Shown: in pieces, positions 26,601-34,824 of the stretch
How positions within the stretch are numbered: position 1 is the first letter of the stretch
Layout of the letters: every line of letters begins with the position of its first letter
Origin: JB111 sp049856175
GTDB taxonomy: Bacteria; Actinomycetota; Actinomycetes; Actinomycetales; Actinomycetaceae
Length of the DNA: 64,000 nt
Assembly: GCF_049856175.1 (NCBI RefSeq)
Contig: NZ_JBNDNA010000015.1
Coordinates: 1 to 64,000 of the forward strand
Reading direction: 5' to 3'
Made by a program: the position numbers and the translations under genes
Notes under the pieces: generated by a model
Told to the model about the DNA's origin: nothing
Database searches by the model: none
The model's input: the letters and a program-made list of their open reading frames with translations, nothing else

Positions 26601-27337
26601 GTGAAGGTCAGGTCCTGGGTGGCGCTCCGAGCGGTGGTCGACATGCAGCTGCCGACGTCGACCGTGACGTCGTCCGGGTTGGCGGCGTCCCGGATCTCCG
26701 TCCCGTCGGCGAGGACGAGCCGGAAGTCGTCGAGGACGAGGTCATCGACGTCGATGCCGCACGCGCCCGGGCGTGGGACGGCGCCGATCGTGATGTGGTT
26801 CTCGCCCAGGACGAGGAGCTCGTACGGGACCTCCACGCGGGTGGGCTCGCCCGCGTCGGTCTCGACGTTCGTCAGCCGGGTGCCGTTGACGACGAAGTAG
26901 CTGGCGGAGCCGAGCGACATCGAGCTGCTGCCGACGTCGACCTGGAAGAGCGCGTCCTCGCCTCCGCCGAGCGTCGTGCGGGCCCGGACGTCCTCACCGT
27001 CGATCGACATGGACTCGAGCGGGTCGGTCCCCGACGTCGGGCTCGCGACGAGGGTCTGCCGCCCGGAGAGCCGGGTGCCGTCGGCGGGCGTGAGCGTCGG
27101 CGCCCCGGCCGCCTCCTGCTCCGGGCCGGCCGTCGCCGGTTCGTGCTCGAGCGGGAGGACGGGACCGGCCGACCCGCCCTGGTCGTCGGCGGGTTCGGCG
27201 GGTTCGAACCGTACGGCGCCCGGGGCCGCCACCGCGGGGAGAGCGGCGCCCGGGCCAGCCGCCGCAGGAAGCGCGGCACCCACCATCAGTGAGGCGAGGG
27301 CGATCGCCGTGAGGCGACGCGGTCTGCGAGTAGCCAT
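23621..27337 (-). CDS. Exported calcineurin-like phosphoesterase paralogue with lost metal ligands, collagen-like linker and five C-terminal repeats
   Basis: 1238 residues; ATG with AAGGAG 9 bases upstream, then a signal peptide (1-35). N-terminal half: beta-rich adhesin-like domains. Middle (about 580-830): calcineurin-like metallophosphoesterase with HVSDTQFY and FHTGDLV, but the next motifs are altered: GNRD (Arg679) where GNHD is expected, and GHIGG (His810, Gly812) where GHxH is expected. Then a fibronectin-like domain, eleven Gly-Glu-Pro triplets, and five repeats (DGDG-type) ending in DTLGVRR. The paralogue upstream keeps both motifs, so this copy is probably impaired or inactive as a two-metal phosphoesterase and may bind a ligand instead. 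Exported, with no LPxTG motif; the repeats probably attach it to the cell envelope. Confidence 0.85.
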   Translation of the reverse strand: MATRRPRRLTAIALASLMVGAALPAAAGPGAALPAVAAPGAVRFEPAEPADDQGGSAGPVLPLEHEPATAGPEQEAAGAPTLTPADGTRLSGRQTLVASPTSGTDPLESMSIDGEDVRARTTLGGGEDALFQVDVGSSSMSLGSASYFVVNGTRLTNVETDAGEPTRVEVPYELLVLGENHITIGAVPRPGACGIDVDDLVLDDFRLVLADGTEIRDAANPDDVTVDVGSCMSTTARSATQDLTFTIGGEATPGSGLLHMFDTSGVGDGNYAVTATTASGAMTTQRLIVDNTGPALVSSTPAAGDVVVGEFTIGAEVADDAGVRGLVEVFLDGDPVQLGQTISTDDLSAGEHELVVESGDQLGNASGHVVPFTAAPGSPTIGAMNPHSGAVVDGPSADLSVEVTDPNDSDVATTFYAADPTYPDAAWQGVADELPLDQLDLTGQEEAATDALRPGDDEVLRSPAAQGVTYQRFDVPVEATDDDDLLVSWSGQVDPARGVRLHAWNAQDLVWEELADVRGQVDGDTHVSGSATSDHDDAGEVHLLVEGYDPFDDDSDDAPDGEFRDPSTYDFSLAHVSDTQFYSEGAVGASGGEPGTVPEDERELFADSYRGIVDWLVENEDEHRLAYAFHTGDLVQNHTIATDDEEWMGLIHDEYRFASEMQSILDDAGIPNGTLPGNRDSIYGANNDMFNEYFGPERYGALSDGWENAEYGGPWQPGDNSAHYDLFTAGGLDFIAVHLPYWTSDAQLTWAREILAEHPDRNGIIATHIYIRSSSSRDGRGAAFGTPDGQRIFDAVVSQSPNVFLTLNGHIGGVGTNVRTDVAEPGHHVVELLANYQNYEVDDLRATGFFRLLQFDVDRSEMTVDTYSPRLDDHGATEFDTHNRYNATADDMTLPVNLTSRTTSIATDAVSVAVLSDETIGADEVASGETASVEWTGLAPGTTYGWYVVAESENEDSAVSPVATFTTTGDAGEPGEPGEPGEPGEPGEPGEPGEPGEPGEPGEPGPGESVVPAPGIGFFLNNGWDGVADVVFEFGRVSDEVFVGDWDGDGTDTLALRRGNAIHVTNDPAAATAEPAFTYGRAGDVLLAGDFDGDSADSFAVRRGNEYLVLNTLVSGDADVEVAYGRADDEVLVGDWDGDGLDTFTVRRGNGFFVANEVRDGWADQVISYGRAGDVVLVGDWDGDSVDSFAVRRGNAYFVKNEIAGGYADIELTYGRAGDQVLVGDWDGNGTDTLGVRR
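24327..24425 (-). repeat. Eleven 9-bp units coding (Gly-Glu-Pro)11
   Basis: Consecutive GGCTCCCCC-type 9-mers (plus-strand reading) encode eleven Gly-Glu-Pro triplets between the fibronectin-like domain and the C-terminal repeats. The paralogue has only a short Glu-Pro linker here, so the tract has expanded by slippage or unequal exchange. Confidence 0.95.
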
Positions 27338-27436
27338 CGGTCGGAACTCCTTCGGAGGCGAAACCGTGGTTAGCGACCGGTACAACCAGGCTGCCCGCCG
27401 ATGGACAACCCGTGCCGACCGCCCGGTGTAGAACTC

Positions 27437-27450
27437 GTGAACTGACCTGC
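27437..27450 (-). promoter_or_regulatory. 14-bp element shared with the paralogue's upstream region
   Basis: On the minus strand GCAGGTCAGTTCAC, 100-113 bp before the ATG. The identical 14-mer lies 98-111 bp before the ATG of the paralogue at 31343, with unlike flanking sequence, so it is probably a promoter or regulator-binding element. Confidence 0.6.
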
Positions 27451-27597
27451 CGGTGCACCGATATCGACAGAGATCAGGCGAGTGCGCATGGTACCGCAGG
27501 CCTTCTTGAGGGGCCAGGCCCACACGGTCGATGCCCGGCTCGTCGCTCCCGATGGCGAGTGAGCGGGGTTCGGTCCGCTCCGCCCGATGACGAACGG

Positions 27598-27635
27598 GTG
27601 AGCGCCGCCCGGACCGTGGTCCGGGCGGCGCTCAC
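27598..27635. terminator. Perfect 18-bp stem hairpin
   Basis: GTGAGCGCCGCCCGGACC pairs perfectly with GGTCCGGGCGGCGCTCAC around GT. It follows the stop of the phosphoesterase gene at 27756 by about 120 bp. No T-run, as usual for actinobacterial terminators. Confidence 0.8.
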
Positions 27636-27667
27636 TGCTGTCGACGGACGTCGCTCACTTGCGGGGA

Positions 27668-27745
27668 GGACGTCCGCTCACCCGCGGAAAACTCCCCTCA
27701 CTCGTGGGGAAGATTCCCGCACTCGCGGAAAACTCCCCTCACTCG
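27668..27745 (-). repeat. Four-unit 20-21 bp GAGTGAG array
   Basis: On the minus strand four tandem units with CGAGTGAGGGG, CGAGTGCGGG, CGAGTGAGGGG and CGGGTGAGCGG cores, alternating with TTTTCC or TCTTCC stretches. The array begins a few bases after the phosphoesterase stop. The sister locus at 23574 has two units. Confidence 0.8.
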
Positions 27746-27755
27746 TGAGAGGTGG

Positions 27756-30700
27756 TCAGCGGCGGACGCCGAGGGTGTCGGTGCCGTTGCCGTCCCAGTC
27801 GCCGACGAAGACCTCGTCGCCGGTGCGGCCGTAGTCCTGCTCGATCTCCGCCGTCGTCGAGGTCAGCGAATTCGAGACGAAGAACGTGATCCCCCGACGG
27901 ACCGCGAACGTGTCCGTCGCGTCGCCGTCCCAGTCACCCACGTACACCTCGTCCGTGGCCCGGCCGTAGTCCAGCTCGGCATCGGCGTCACCACCGGTCA
28001 GCGAGTTGGCGATGAAGTACGTGTTCCCACGCCGCACCGTGAAGGTGTCCACGCCGTCGCCGTCGTAGTCACCCACGAGAACTGCGTCGTCGGCCCGGCC
28101 GTAGTCCAGTTCGGCGTCCGCCCAGCCGCTCTGAAGGCTGTTGGACACGAAGTAGCTGTTGCCACGGCGCACGGCGAAGGTGTCCACGCCGTCGCCGTCC
28201 CAGTCACCGACCAGCACGACATCCCCGGCACGGCCGTAGGCCAGCTCGACGTCCGCGTTCCCGCCGTACAGGGAGTTCGTCAGGAAGTAGGCGTTCCCGC
28301 GGCGCACCGCGAGCGTGTCACTGCCGTCGCCGTCCCAGTCCCCCACGAGCACCTCGTCACCGGTGCGGCCGTAGGAGAACTCGTGCTCGGCCGCTGCGTC
28401 CCACCCGTCGTTGAGGTGGAAGCCCACGCCCGCCGCCGGCGGCGTGGGTCCCGGCTCCTCCGGGTTCTCCGGCTCCTCACCCGGCTCGCCCGCGGTGGTG
28501 AAGGTCGCCAGGGGCGAGACCGCGCGACCGCCGGTCGCGTTCTCCGCCACCGCGTACCAGCCGTGCGTCGTGCCGGGCGCCAGGCCCGTCCATTCGGCGG
28601 TCGCGGTGCCCTCGCCCTCGACGGTGTCCGTGGCGATCGCCTCGTCGCTCAGGACCGCCACCGAGACGGCGTCCGTCGCGATCGAGGTGGTGCGCGAGGT
28701 GAGGTCCACCGGAACGGTGAACTCGTCCGCCGTCGCGTCGTACCGCTCGCCTGTGTCGTACTCGTTCGCGCCGTGCTCGTCGAGGCGCGGCGAGTAGGTG
28801 TCCACCGTCATCTCGGACCGGTCGACGTCGAACTGCAGCAGACGGAAGAAGCCGGTGGTGCGCTCGCCGTCAACCTCGAACGCCTGGTAGTCGGCGAGCA
28901 TCTCGACCACGTTGTGGCCCGGCTCGGCCACGTCGGTGCGCACGTTGGTGGTCACGCCGTGGATGTGCCCGGCGAGCGTGAGGAAGACGTTCGGGCTCTG
29001 GGAGACCACCGCGTCGTAGATCCGCTGACCGTCGGTACCACCGTAGGCGCCGCCCCGTCCGTCCGGTGCCGAGGAGGCGCCCAGGTACTCGTGCGAGGCC
29101 AGGATCCCGTTGCGGTCCGGGTGCTCGGCGAGGAGCTCACGCGCCCAGGTGAGCTGGGACTCGGTGGCGAAGTAGGGCAGGTGCACGGCGATGAAGTCCA
29201 GGCCGCCCTCGGTGAACAGGTCGTAGTGCGCGGAGTTGTCGCCCTCGCGCCACGGCCCGCCGTACTCGGCGTTCTCCCAGCTCTCGGACAGGGCCTCGTA
29301 CCGCTCCGGCCCGAAGAACTCGTTGAACAGGTCGTGGTTTGCCCCGTAGACGTTGTCGTGGTTGCCGGGCAGCACACCGTTCGGCACGCCCGCGTCGTCG
29401 ATGATCGACTGCATCTCGTCGGCGAACTCGAACTCCGCACGGACCTGCGCGTTCCAGGCCTCGTCGTCGGTCAGGAGGATGTTGTTCTCCGTGATGTCGC
29501 CCGTGTGGAACGCATAGGCGATGTTGTGCTCGTCGGCGTTGTCCGCGATCCACTGGGCGATGCCACGGTAGGAGTCGGCGAACAGCGCACGCTCCTCCTC
29601 GGTCTCCCGCTCCGAGGCGCCCTCGGCGTAGTACTGCGTGTCCGTGAGGTGCGCGAGCGAGAAGTCGTAGGTCTCCGGGTCGCGGAACGCGTCGTCGGGC
29701 TCGTCCGCGAGGTCGTCGGCGAACGGGTCGTAGCCCTCGACGAGCACGTGCACCTCGCCGTCGTCGACGTGCGCGGCCTGCGCGGCACCGCTCAGGTGCG
29801 TCTCACCCTCGTCGGCGCCGCGGACGTCGTCAACCTCCTGCCAGCCCTGCTCGGCCGTGTCCCAGACGTACAGCCGCGCGCCGCGGGCCGGGTCGACCTC
29901 GCCGGACCAGGACACGACCATCTCGTCGTCGGCGTCGGTCTCGACCGGCACGTCGAAGCGCTGGAACGTCACGTCCTCGCCCGCCGGGCTGCGCAGGAGC
30001 TCGCCGTCACCCGGCAGGAGCGCGTCGACCGGCGCTTCCTCCTGACCCGTGAGGTCGAGCTGGCTGAGCGGCAGCTCCCCGACCGTTCCCTGGGCGGCAG
30101 CGGTCGGGGCGGTGGGCTCGGCGGCGTAGAAGGTCGTCTCGAGGTCGGCCCCGTTGGGGTCCACGACGTCGACGGACAGCTCGACGGCGTCCCCGACGTC
30201 CGCGGTACCGCTCTCCGGGCTCATCGCTCCCACGGTGGGAGCGTTGGAGGCCGACGTGAACGGGACGACGTGGCGAGCGGCGTTGCCGAGCTCGTCGGTG
30301 GCCTCGACGACGAGCTCGTGCTCACCGGCCGCGAGGCTGTCCGAGGAGAGCGTCTGACCGATCCGGACCGGCTCACCGTCGAGGGTGAGGGTCGTCTCGC
30401 CACGCATGCCGGCGTCGTCGGCGACCTCGGCCGCGACCACGGCGTCCCCGACGAGGGTCGAGCCCGCTTCGGGCGTGGAGGAGACGAGTGCCGGCCCGGT
30501 GTTGTCCACCGTGTAGGTGTGGGTCGTCGTCGCGCCGGCCGCGGTGGTCGCGGCGACCTCGTGCTCCCCGTCCTCGAGCGCCGTGGAGTCGAGGGCGTGC
30601 AGGAGACCGGACTCGTCCCCCTGCTCGGCGTCGATGGTGAAGGTGAGGTCGACGGAACGGGCACGGGTCGCGTTCGATCCGCAGTTGCCGTCGCCGAGGA

Positions 30701-31343
30701 TGATGCTGTCGGGGTTCGCGTCGTCCCGGACCTCGGTGCCGTCCGCCAGGGTGAGGCGGAAGTCGTCGGCGTCGAAGTCGTCGTGGTTGATGCCGCAGCT
30801 GCTGGCGCGCGTGCCGGTGCCCAGCGTGATCGTGTTCTCGCCGTGTACGAGCAGCTCGTAGGGGACCGGGATCTGTGTCGTCGCGTTGACCCACGTGTCA
30901 AGGATCGTGATGCGCGTGCCGTTCACGACCAGGTAGTTGCCGTAGCTGCGGTCCATCGAGTTCGAGGCGATGTCGACCTGGAACATGGCGTCGTCCTCGC
31001 CCCCGAGGGTCGAGGCGGCAGGAACGTCCTCACCGTTGACGGAGATCTGCTCGACGGGGTCGTCCGCTGCGGTCCGGCCGGCGACCAGCGTCTGGGTGCC
31101 GGAGATCCGGGTGCCGTCGCCGGGAGTGAGCGTGGGCTCACCGGCGGCCTCCTGCTCGGGGGTGGCCGTGGCGGCCTCCCACTCGGCGGGGAGCACGGGT
31201 CCGTCGACCTCGCCCTCCACGAGTGCCGGCTCGTCGGGCTCGAGGTCGGCGGGCCCGGGCAGAGCCGCGGCCGGTAGCGCGACACCGACCAGCGCGGTGC
31301 CTAGCGCGGCCGCCGCGATGCGGCGCGATCTGACGTGATTCAT
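27756..31343 (-). CDS. Exported calcineurin-like metallophosphoesterase with five C-terminal repeats
   Basis: 1195 residues; ATG with AAGGAGAAG upstream and an alanine-rich signal peptide (1-28). N-terminal half (30-540): several beta-sandwich, Ig-like domains. Phosphoesterase domain (about 560-810): HLTDTQYY (Asp568), FHTGDI, GNHD (His662), a conserved SHEY and GHIHG (His793, His795), so both metal sites look complete. Then a fibronectin-like domain, a short Glu/Pro linker and five repeats of the DGDG type ending in DTLGVRR. Such exported enzymes act on phosphate esters outside the cell; the substrate may be a nucleotide, teichoic acid or sugar phosphate. It is transcribed separately from its impaired paralogue, with a shared upstream element. 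Confidence 0.87.
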   Translation of the reverse strand: MNHVRSRRIAAAALGTALVGVALPAAALPGPADLEPDEPALVEGEVDGPVLPAEWEAATATPEQEAAGEPTLTPGDGTRISGTQTLVAGRTAADDPVEQISVNGEDVPAASTLGGEDDAMFQVDIASNSMDRSYGNYLVVNGTRITILDTWVNATTQIPVPYELLVHGENTITLGTGTRASSCGINHDDFDADDFRLTLADGTEVRDDANPDSIILGDGNCGSNATRARSVDLTFTIDAEQGDESGLLHALDSTALEDGEHEVAATTAAGATTTHTYTVDNTGPALVSSTPEAGSTLVGDAVVAAEVADDAGMRGETTLTLDGEPVRIGQTLSSDSLAAGEHELVVEATDELGNAARHVVPFTSASNAPTVGAMSPESGTADVGDAVELSVDVVDPNGADLETTFYAAEPTAPTAAAQGTVGELPLSQLDLTGQEEAPVDALLPGDGELLRSPAGEDVTFQRFDVPVETDADDEMVVSWSGEVDPARGARLYVWDTAEQGWQEVDDVRGADEGETHLSGAAQAAHVDDGEVHVLVEGYDPFADDLADEPDDAFRDPETYDFSLAHLTDTQYYAEGASERETEEERALFADSYRGIAQWIADNADEHNIAYAFHTGDITENNILLTDDEAWNAQVRAEFEFADEMQSIIDDAGVPNGVLPGNHDNVYGANHDLFNEFFGPERYEALSESWENAEYGGPWREGDNSAHYDLFTEGGLDFIAVHLPYFATESQLTWARELLAEHPDRNGILASHEYLGASSAPDGRGGAYGGTDGQRIYDAVVSQSPNVFLTLAGHIHGVTTNVRTDVAEPGHNVVEMLADYQAFEVDGERTTGFFRLLQFDVDRSEMTVDTYSPRLDEHGANEYDTGERYDATADEFTVPVDLTSRTTSIATDAVSVAVLSDEAIATDTVEGEGTATAEWTGLAPGTTHGWYAVAENATGGRAVSPLATFTTAGEPGEEPENPEEPGPTPPAAGVGFHLNDGWDAAAEHEFSYGRTGDEVLVGDWDGDGSDTLAVRRGNAYFLTNSLYGGNADVELAYGRAGDVVLVGDWDGDGVDTFAVRRGNSYFVSNSLQSGWADAELDYGRADDAVLVGDYDGDGVDTFTVRRGNTYFIANSLTGGDADAELDYGRATDEVYVGDWDGDATDTFAVRRGITFFVSNSLTSTTAEIEQDYGRTGDEVFVGDWDGNGTDTLGVRR

Positions 31344-31440
31344 GAATCTTCTCCTTGAGGGGTGAGCCGGGCGTCACCGTCCGGCCCCAGTACGGTGCGC
31401 CCCGACTGCGTCTCGTCGGCGTCGAGCGGGTGACCTCACG

Positions 31441-31454
31441 GTGAACTGACCTGC
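31441..31454 (-). promoter_or_regulatory. 14-bp element shared with the paralogue's upstream region
   Basis: Same GCAGGTCAGTTCAC (minus strand) at almost the same distance from the start codon as in the other phosphoesterase gene. See 27437. Confidence 0.6.
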
Positions 31455-31634
31455 GACGACACGAAGAACGCGGCTATGCAGGGCCGGTCGCGCGGTCACG
31501 GGGCGGTCACCCGCCAGACCGGTACGCGCTCGGCGCTCGCTCGTCGGTGAGGGGGAGCACATGGGGAGCGCTCCCCCGCTCGAGGCACCCGCAGAGGTCG
31601 TGCGCGGGGCCCCTCGCGCGGCAGGATTCGCAGG

Positions 31635-33380
31635 ATGAGCCAGACGCCTGGGGCACACACGCCCGCCACCTCGCCCGCGGGCACACCCCTCGCGGCGGCG
31701 TCCGCCTGGCCCTACCCTGGCGCGAGCTCACCGGCGCCCGCGGGCGGACCGACGACCGACCCGTACGCCGGGAGCCCGTGGTCACCACCGAGCGACCGGC
31801 CGACGTCGAACCAGGGACCGGCGACCTCCTACCCGGGGACCGCCGTGTCGAACGGGGCGCCGTCACAGGTCGGACCCAGGCCGCCCTGGTCCGCCGCGCA
31901 CCGCTCCGAGGCACCGCCGTTCGCCGGCTCCCCGCCCGGAACCACCGCCGACGCCGACGCCCCGCCGAACGGCCCCGCCGCCCCGCGCAGCACCGCCCGC
32001 CTCGTCGGGCTCGACCTCGCGCGGGGTATCGCGGTGCTCGGCATGGTCACGGCGCACGTCGGGCACACGACCGACGACCTGTCCACCCTGTCCGGCTGGC
32101 TCGCTTTCGCGCACGGCCGCAGCTCGATCCTCTTCTGCCTCCTGGCGGGCGTCTCGCTCGGCATCCTCACCGGCGGCCGCACGCCCTACACGGGCCTGCG
32201 GGCCCTGCAGTCACGCACCCGGATCCTCGTCCGGGCCGTGCTCCTGCTCGCCATCGCCGCCGCGCTGGCGATGCTCGACACCTTCGTCGCGCTCATCCTC
32301 GGCTTCTACGCCGTCTGGTTCATGTTCTCCCTGCCGTTCCACCGGTGGCGGGCGCGACGGCTCCTCGTCACGGGCGGCGTCTGGCTGGTGGTCTCCGCCG
32401 TCGGGATGCCCTACCTGTTCACCGTGCTCGAGGGCGCGGGGATGGTGACCGACTCGTGGGGCGCCAACGGAGCCGTCCTCGACGCCATGTTCGGCCTCTA
32501 CCCGGGGCTGGTCTGGTACGGCCTCGTCCTGGTCGGCATGGGCGTCGCGCGGCTCGACATGCGCAGCTGGAAGATCCTGCTCATCCTGCTCGGCGCAGGC
32601 ATCCTCTCGGCAGGCGTCGGCTACGGGGGCGGCGCACTCCTGCGTGACGCGGCCTCGGACTCCGTCTCGTTCGCGGGCGAGACGGCCGACGACCCCTACC
32701 CGGGCGAGCAGTCGTCCGTCCAGTTCGGCTGGACCGGCTCGAACCCGCCCGCCGTCATCGACACCGAGATCGGCTCCACCGGCATGCCCGAGGGATCGAC
32801 CTCCGACGAGCCGTGGCACGTCCCTGGAATCCCCGGCCTCAGCTTCGACTCGAACCTCGTGTGGCCCTCCTCCACCGACCACTACGCCTCCGAGGCGCAC
32901 AGCGCCTCCGTGGTGGAGATGCTCGGCTCCGGCGGAGTCGCGCTGGCGATCCTCGCCGCCTGCCTGCTGCTGCCGCGCCTCGTCCACGTCGCGCTCCTGC
33001 CGATCCGGGCCATCGGCACGATGTCGCTGACGGCGTACTCCGCGCACGTCGTGGCGATCGACTGGTGGCCGGAGACGTTCGCGACCCACAGCGAGAGCAA
33101 CCGGGCGCTCGCGATCCTCGCGGGCGGTCTCGCGGTCGGTTGCCTCGCCTGGTACCTCACCCTGGGGCGCGGGCCGCTGGAGCGGCTCATGCACGGCCTG
33201 TCGGTCCGGGCCGCGCGCACGGACGCCGGTCCCGGATCTCGGGTCCCGGGCTCAGGGAGCGCCGGTCCGGACGCGCCCGCGCCGACGTCCACCCCGACGC
33301 CCGCACCCGCGTTCACACCCGAGCCGGCGCCCACTCCAGCAGCGATCCACGGTCACCCGCCGGACACCCGGCGCCCGTAG
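31635..33380 (+). CDS. Multipass membrane protein, DUF418/acyltransferase-like
   Basis: 581 residues. The first about 115 are Pro/Ala/Gly-rich and look disordered and cytoplasmic; then RLVGLDLARGIAVLGMVTAHVGH opens the membrane domain, a start shared by DUF418, DUF1624 and heparan-glucosaminide acetyltransferase-like proteins. About nine to ten transmembrane segments follow, and the C-terminus ends in a second Pro/Ala-rich tail. A role in acylating an envelope glycan, or transporting a small molecule, is possible by family, but no catalytic assignment can be made. It is 254 bp or more from its divergent neighbour and 10 bp upstream of the amino-acid permease, so the two are probably co-transcribed. 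Confidence 0.75.
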   Translation: MSQTPGAHTPATSPAGTPLAAASAWPYPGASSPAPAGGPTTDPYAGSPWSPPSDRPTSNQGPATSYPGTAVSNGAPSQVGPRPPWSAAHRSEAPPFAGSPPGTTADADAPPNGPAAPRSTARLVGLDLARGIAVLGMVTAHVGHTTDDLSTLSGWLAFAHGRSSILFCLLAGVSLGILTGGRTPYTGLRALQSRTRILVRAVLLLAIAAALAMLDTFVALILGFYAVWFMFSLPFHRWRARRLLVTGGVWLVVSAVGMPYLFTVLEGAGMVTDSWGANGAVLDAMFGLYPGLVWYGLVLVGMGVARLDMRSWKILLILLGAGILSAGVGYGGGALLRDAASDSVSFAGETADDPYPGEQSSVQFGWTGSNPPAVIDTEIGSTGMPEGSTSDEPWHVPGIPGLSFDSNLVWPSSTDHYASEAHSASVVEMLGSGGVALAILAACLLLPRLVHVALLPIRAIGTMSLTAYSAHVVAIDWWPETFATHSESNRALAILAGGLAVGCLAWYLTLGRGPLERLMHGLSVRAARTDAGPGSRVPGSGSAGPDAPAPTSTPTPAPAFTPEPAPTPAAIHGHPPDTRRP

Positions 33381-33390
33381 CCTCACCGGC

Positions 33391-34686
33391 GTGACCGAGC
33401 CGCCCGCCCCACCCACCGTCTCGTCGGGCGGCCCGCCGGGCTCCCTCGACCGCCGCCTCGGACTTCCCGGCGCCGTCTCCATCGGGCTCGGCTCGATGAT
33501 CGGCGCCGGGGTCTTCGCCGCGTTCGCTCCGGCTGCCGCGGCCGCGGGCGGACTCCTGCTCCTCGGGCTGGCCCTCGCGGTGATCGTCGCTCTGTGCAAC
33601 GCGACCTCGACCGCACAGCTCGCCGCCGCCTACCCCACCTCGGGCGGCGCGTACGTCTACGGTCGCGAGCGCCTCGGCGAGTGGGCCGGGTTCACGGCGG
33701 GCTGGGCATTCGTCATCGGCAAGACCGCCTCGGCCGCCGCGATGGCCACGACGTTCGCCGTCTACGCCGTGCCGCCCGAGTGGTCCCGGCCGGTCGCGGC
33801 GGTCGCCGTCGTCGCGCTCACCGCCGTCAACCTGCGCGGGATCACCCGCACCGCCCGCGGGGCGGCAGCGATCGCGGGCCTCGTCCTCACACTGCTCGCG
33901 GTCGTCCTCGCGGCCGCGTGGTTCGGCGGCGGCGTGGACCCGGGCGCCGCGCTCGGCACCTGGGACTCCCCGGGCGGCGCCTACGGGGTGCTCCAGTCCG
34001 CCGGCCTGCTGTTCTTCGCGCTCGCCGGCTATGCGCGGATCGCCACCCTCGGCGAGGAGGTCATCGACCCGCGGCGCACCATCCCGCGCGCCATCGTCAC
34101 CACGCTCGCAGCCGTGGTCGTCCTCTACGCCGTCGTCGCGCTCACCCTGCTCGCCACGCTCGGCCCGGCCGGTCTCGCCGCCTCCTCCGCTCCCCTGGTC
34201 GACGCCGCGCAGTCGGCCGGCCTCGGTCCGTGGGCCGGCGTGGCCGCGCGCGTGGCCGCGGCCGCCGCCTGCCTCGGCGCGCTCCTCGCCGGGCTCGCCG
34301 GCGTCTCGCGCACCGCGCTGGCGATGGCACGCCACCGCGACCTTCCGGCCGCCCTCGAAGCCGTCCATCCGGTCCACAAGGTGCCGCACCGGGTGGAGAT
34401 GGTCATCGGCGGACTCGTCGCCGTCGCCGTCCTGCTCGTCGACCTGCGGGAGATGATCGGCTTCTCCTCGACCGGGGTGCTCGTCTACTACGCGGTCGCC
34501 AACCTCGCGGCACTCACGCAGCGGGGTGCCGACCGCCGGTACCCACCGGCGCTCCAGGTGCTCGGGCTCGTCGGCTGCGTCGTCCTCGTCGCGACGCTGC
34601 CTTGGACCTCGCTCGCGGCCGGGCTCGCGGTACTCGCCGTCGGGCTGGTCGGGCGTGCGGTGGTCGTCTCGCGACGACGAACCTGA
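33391..34686 (+). CDS. APC-superfamily amino acid permease
   Basis: 431 residues, GTG start, about 12 hydrophobic segments. The N-terminal helix 1 motif GLGSMIGAGVFAAFAPAAAAAGG (broken helix of the amino acid-polyamine-organocation fold) and YPTSGGAYVYGRERLGEWAGF are diagnostic; a cytoplasmic DPRRTIPRAI loop also fits. It takes up or exchanges an amino acid or amine across the membrane. It follows the membrane acyltransferase-like gene by 10 bp. Substrate not predictable; no regulator adjacent. Confidence 0.9.
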   Translation: MTEPPAPPTVSSGGPPGSLDRRLGLPGAVSIGLGSMIGAGVFAAFAPAAAAAGGLLLLGLALAVIVALCNATSTAQLAAAYPTSGGAYVYGRERLGEWAGFTAGWAFVIGKTASAAAMATTFAVYAVPPEWSRPVAAVAVVALTAVNLRGITRTARGAAAIAGLVLTLLAVVLAAAWFGGGVDPGAALGTWDSPGGAYGVLQSAGLLFFALAGYARIATLGEEVIDPRRTIPRAIVTTLAAVVVLYAVVALTLLATLGPAGLAASSAPLVDAAQSAGLGPWAGVAARVAAAAACLGALLAGLAGVSRTALAMARHRDLPAALEAVHPVHKVPHRVEMVIGGLVAVAVLLVDLREMIGFSSTGVLVYYAVANLAALTQRGADRRYPPALQVLGLVGCVVLVATLPWTSLAAGLAVLAVGLVGRAVVVSRRRT

Positions 34687-34698
34687 CCCCGCCTCGTT

Positions 34699-34775
34699 CG
34701 CCGAGATTGCGGTTGGGAGCCGCCGAGATTGCGGTCGGGAGCCTGCGAAGGAAAGTCCCCTCACTGGTGGGGAGG
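34699..34775 (+). repeat. Two 22-bp direct repeats between permease and helicase genes
   Basis: CGCCGAGATTGCGGTyGGGAGC occurs at 34699-34720 and 34721-34742 with one base difference, followed by a CCCCTCACTGGTGGGG hairpin-like stretch. A variant of the CGAG..TG.GCGG intergenic repeat family, here in a gap of 138 bp. Confidence 0.75.
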
Positions 34776-34824
34776 GGGTTCGCTCGGTCGCCGGGAGTCG
34801 GAGGCGGCGTGACACCCTGGGCGG

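Larger units (their letters stand above)
27338..27755. other. 418-bp intergenic region between the phosphoesterase paralogues
   Basis: No gene seen. Right to left on the minus strand it holds the GAGTGAG array (27668-27745) and a strong hairpin (27598-27635) downstream of the first-transcribed paralogue, two further repeat units (27556-27600), then the promoter region of the second paralogue with the shared 14-mer. Confidence 0.8.
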
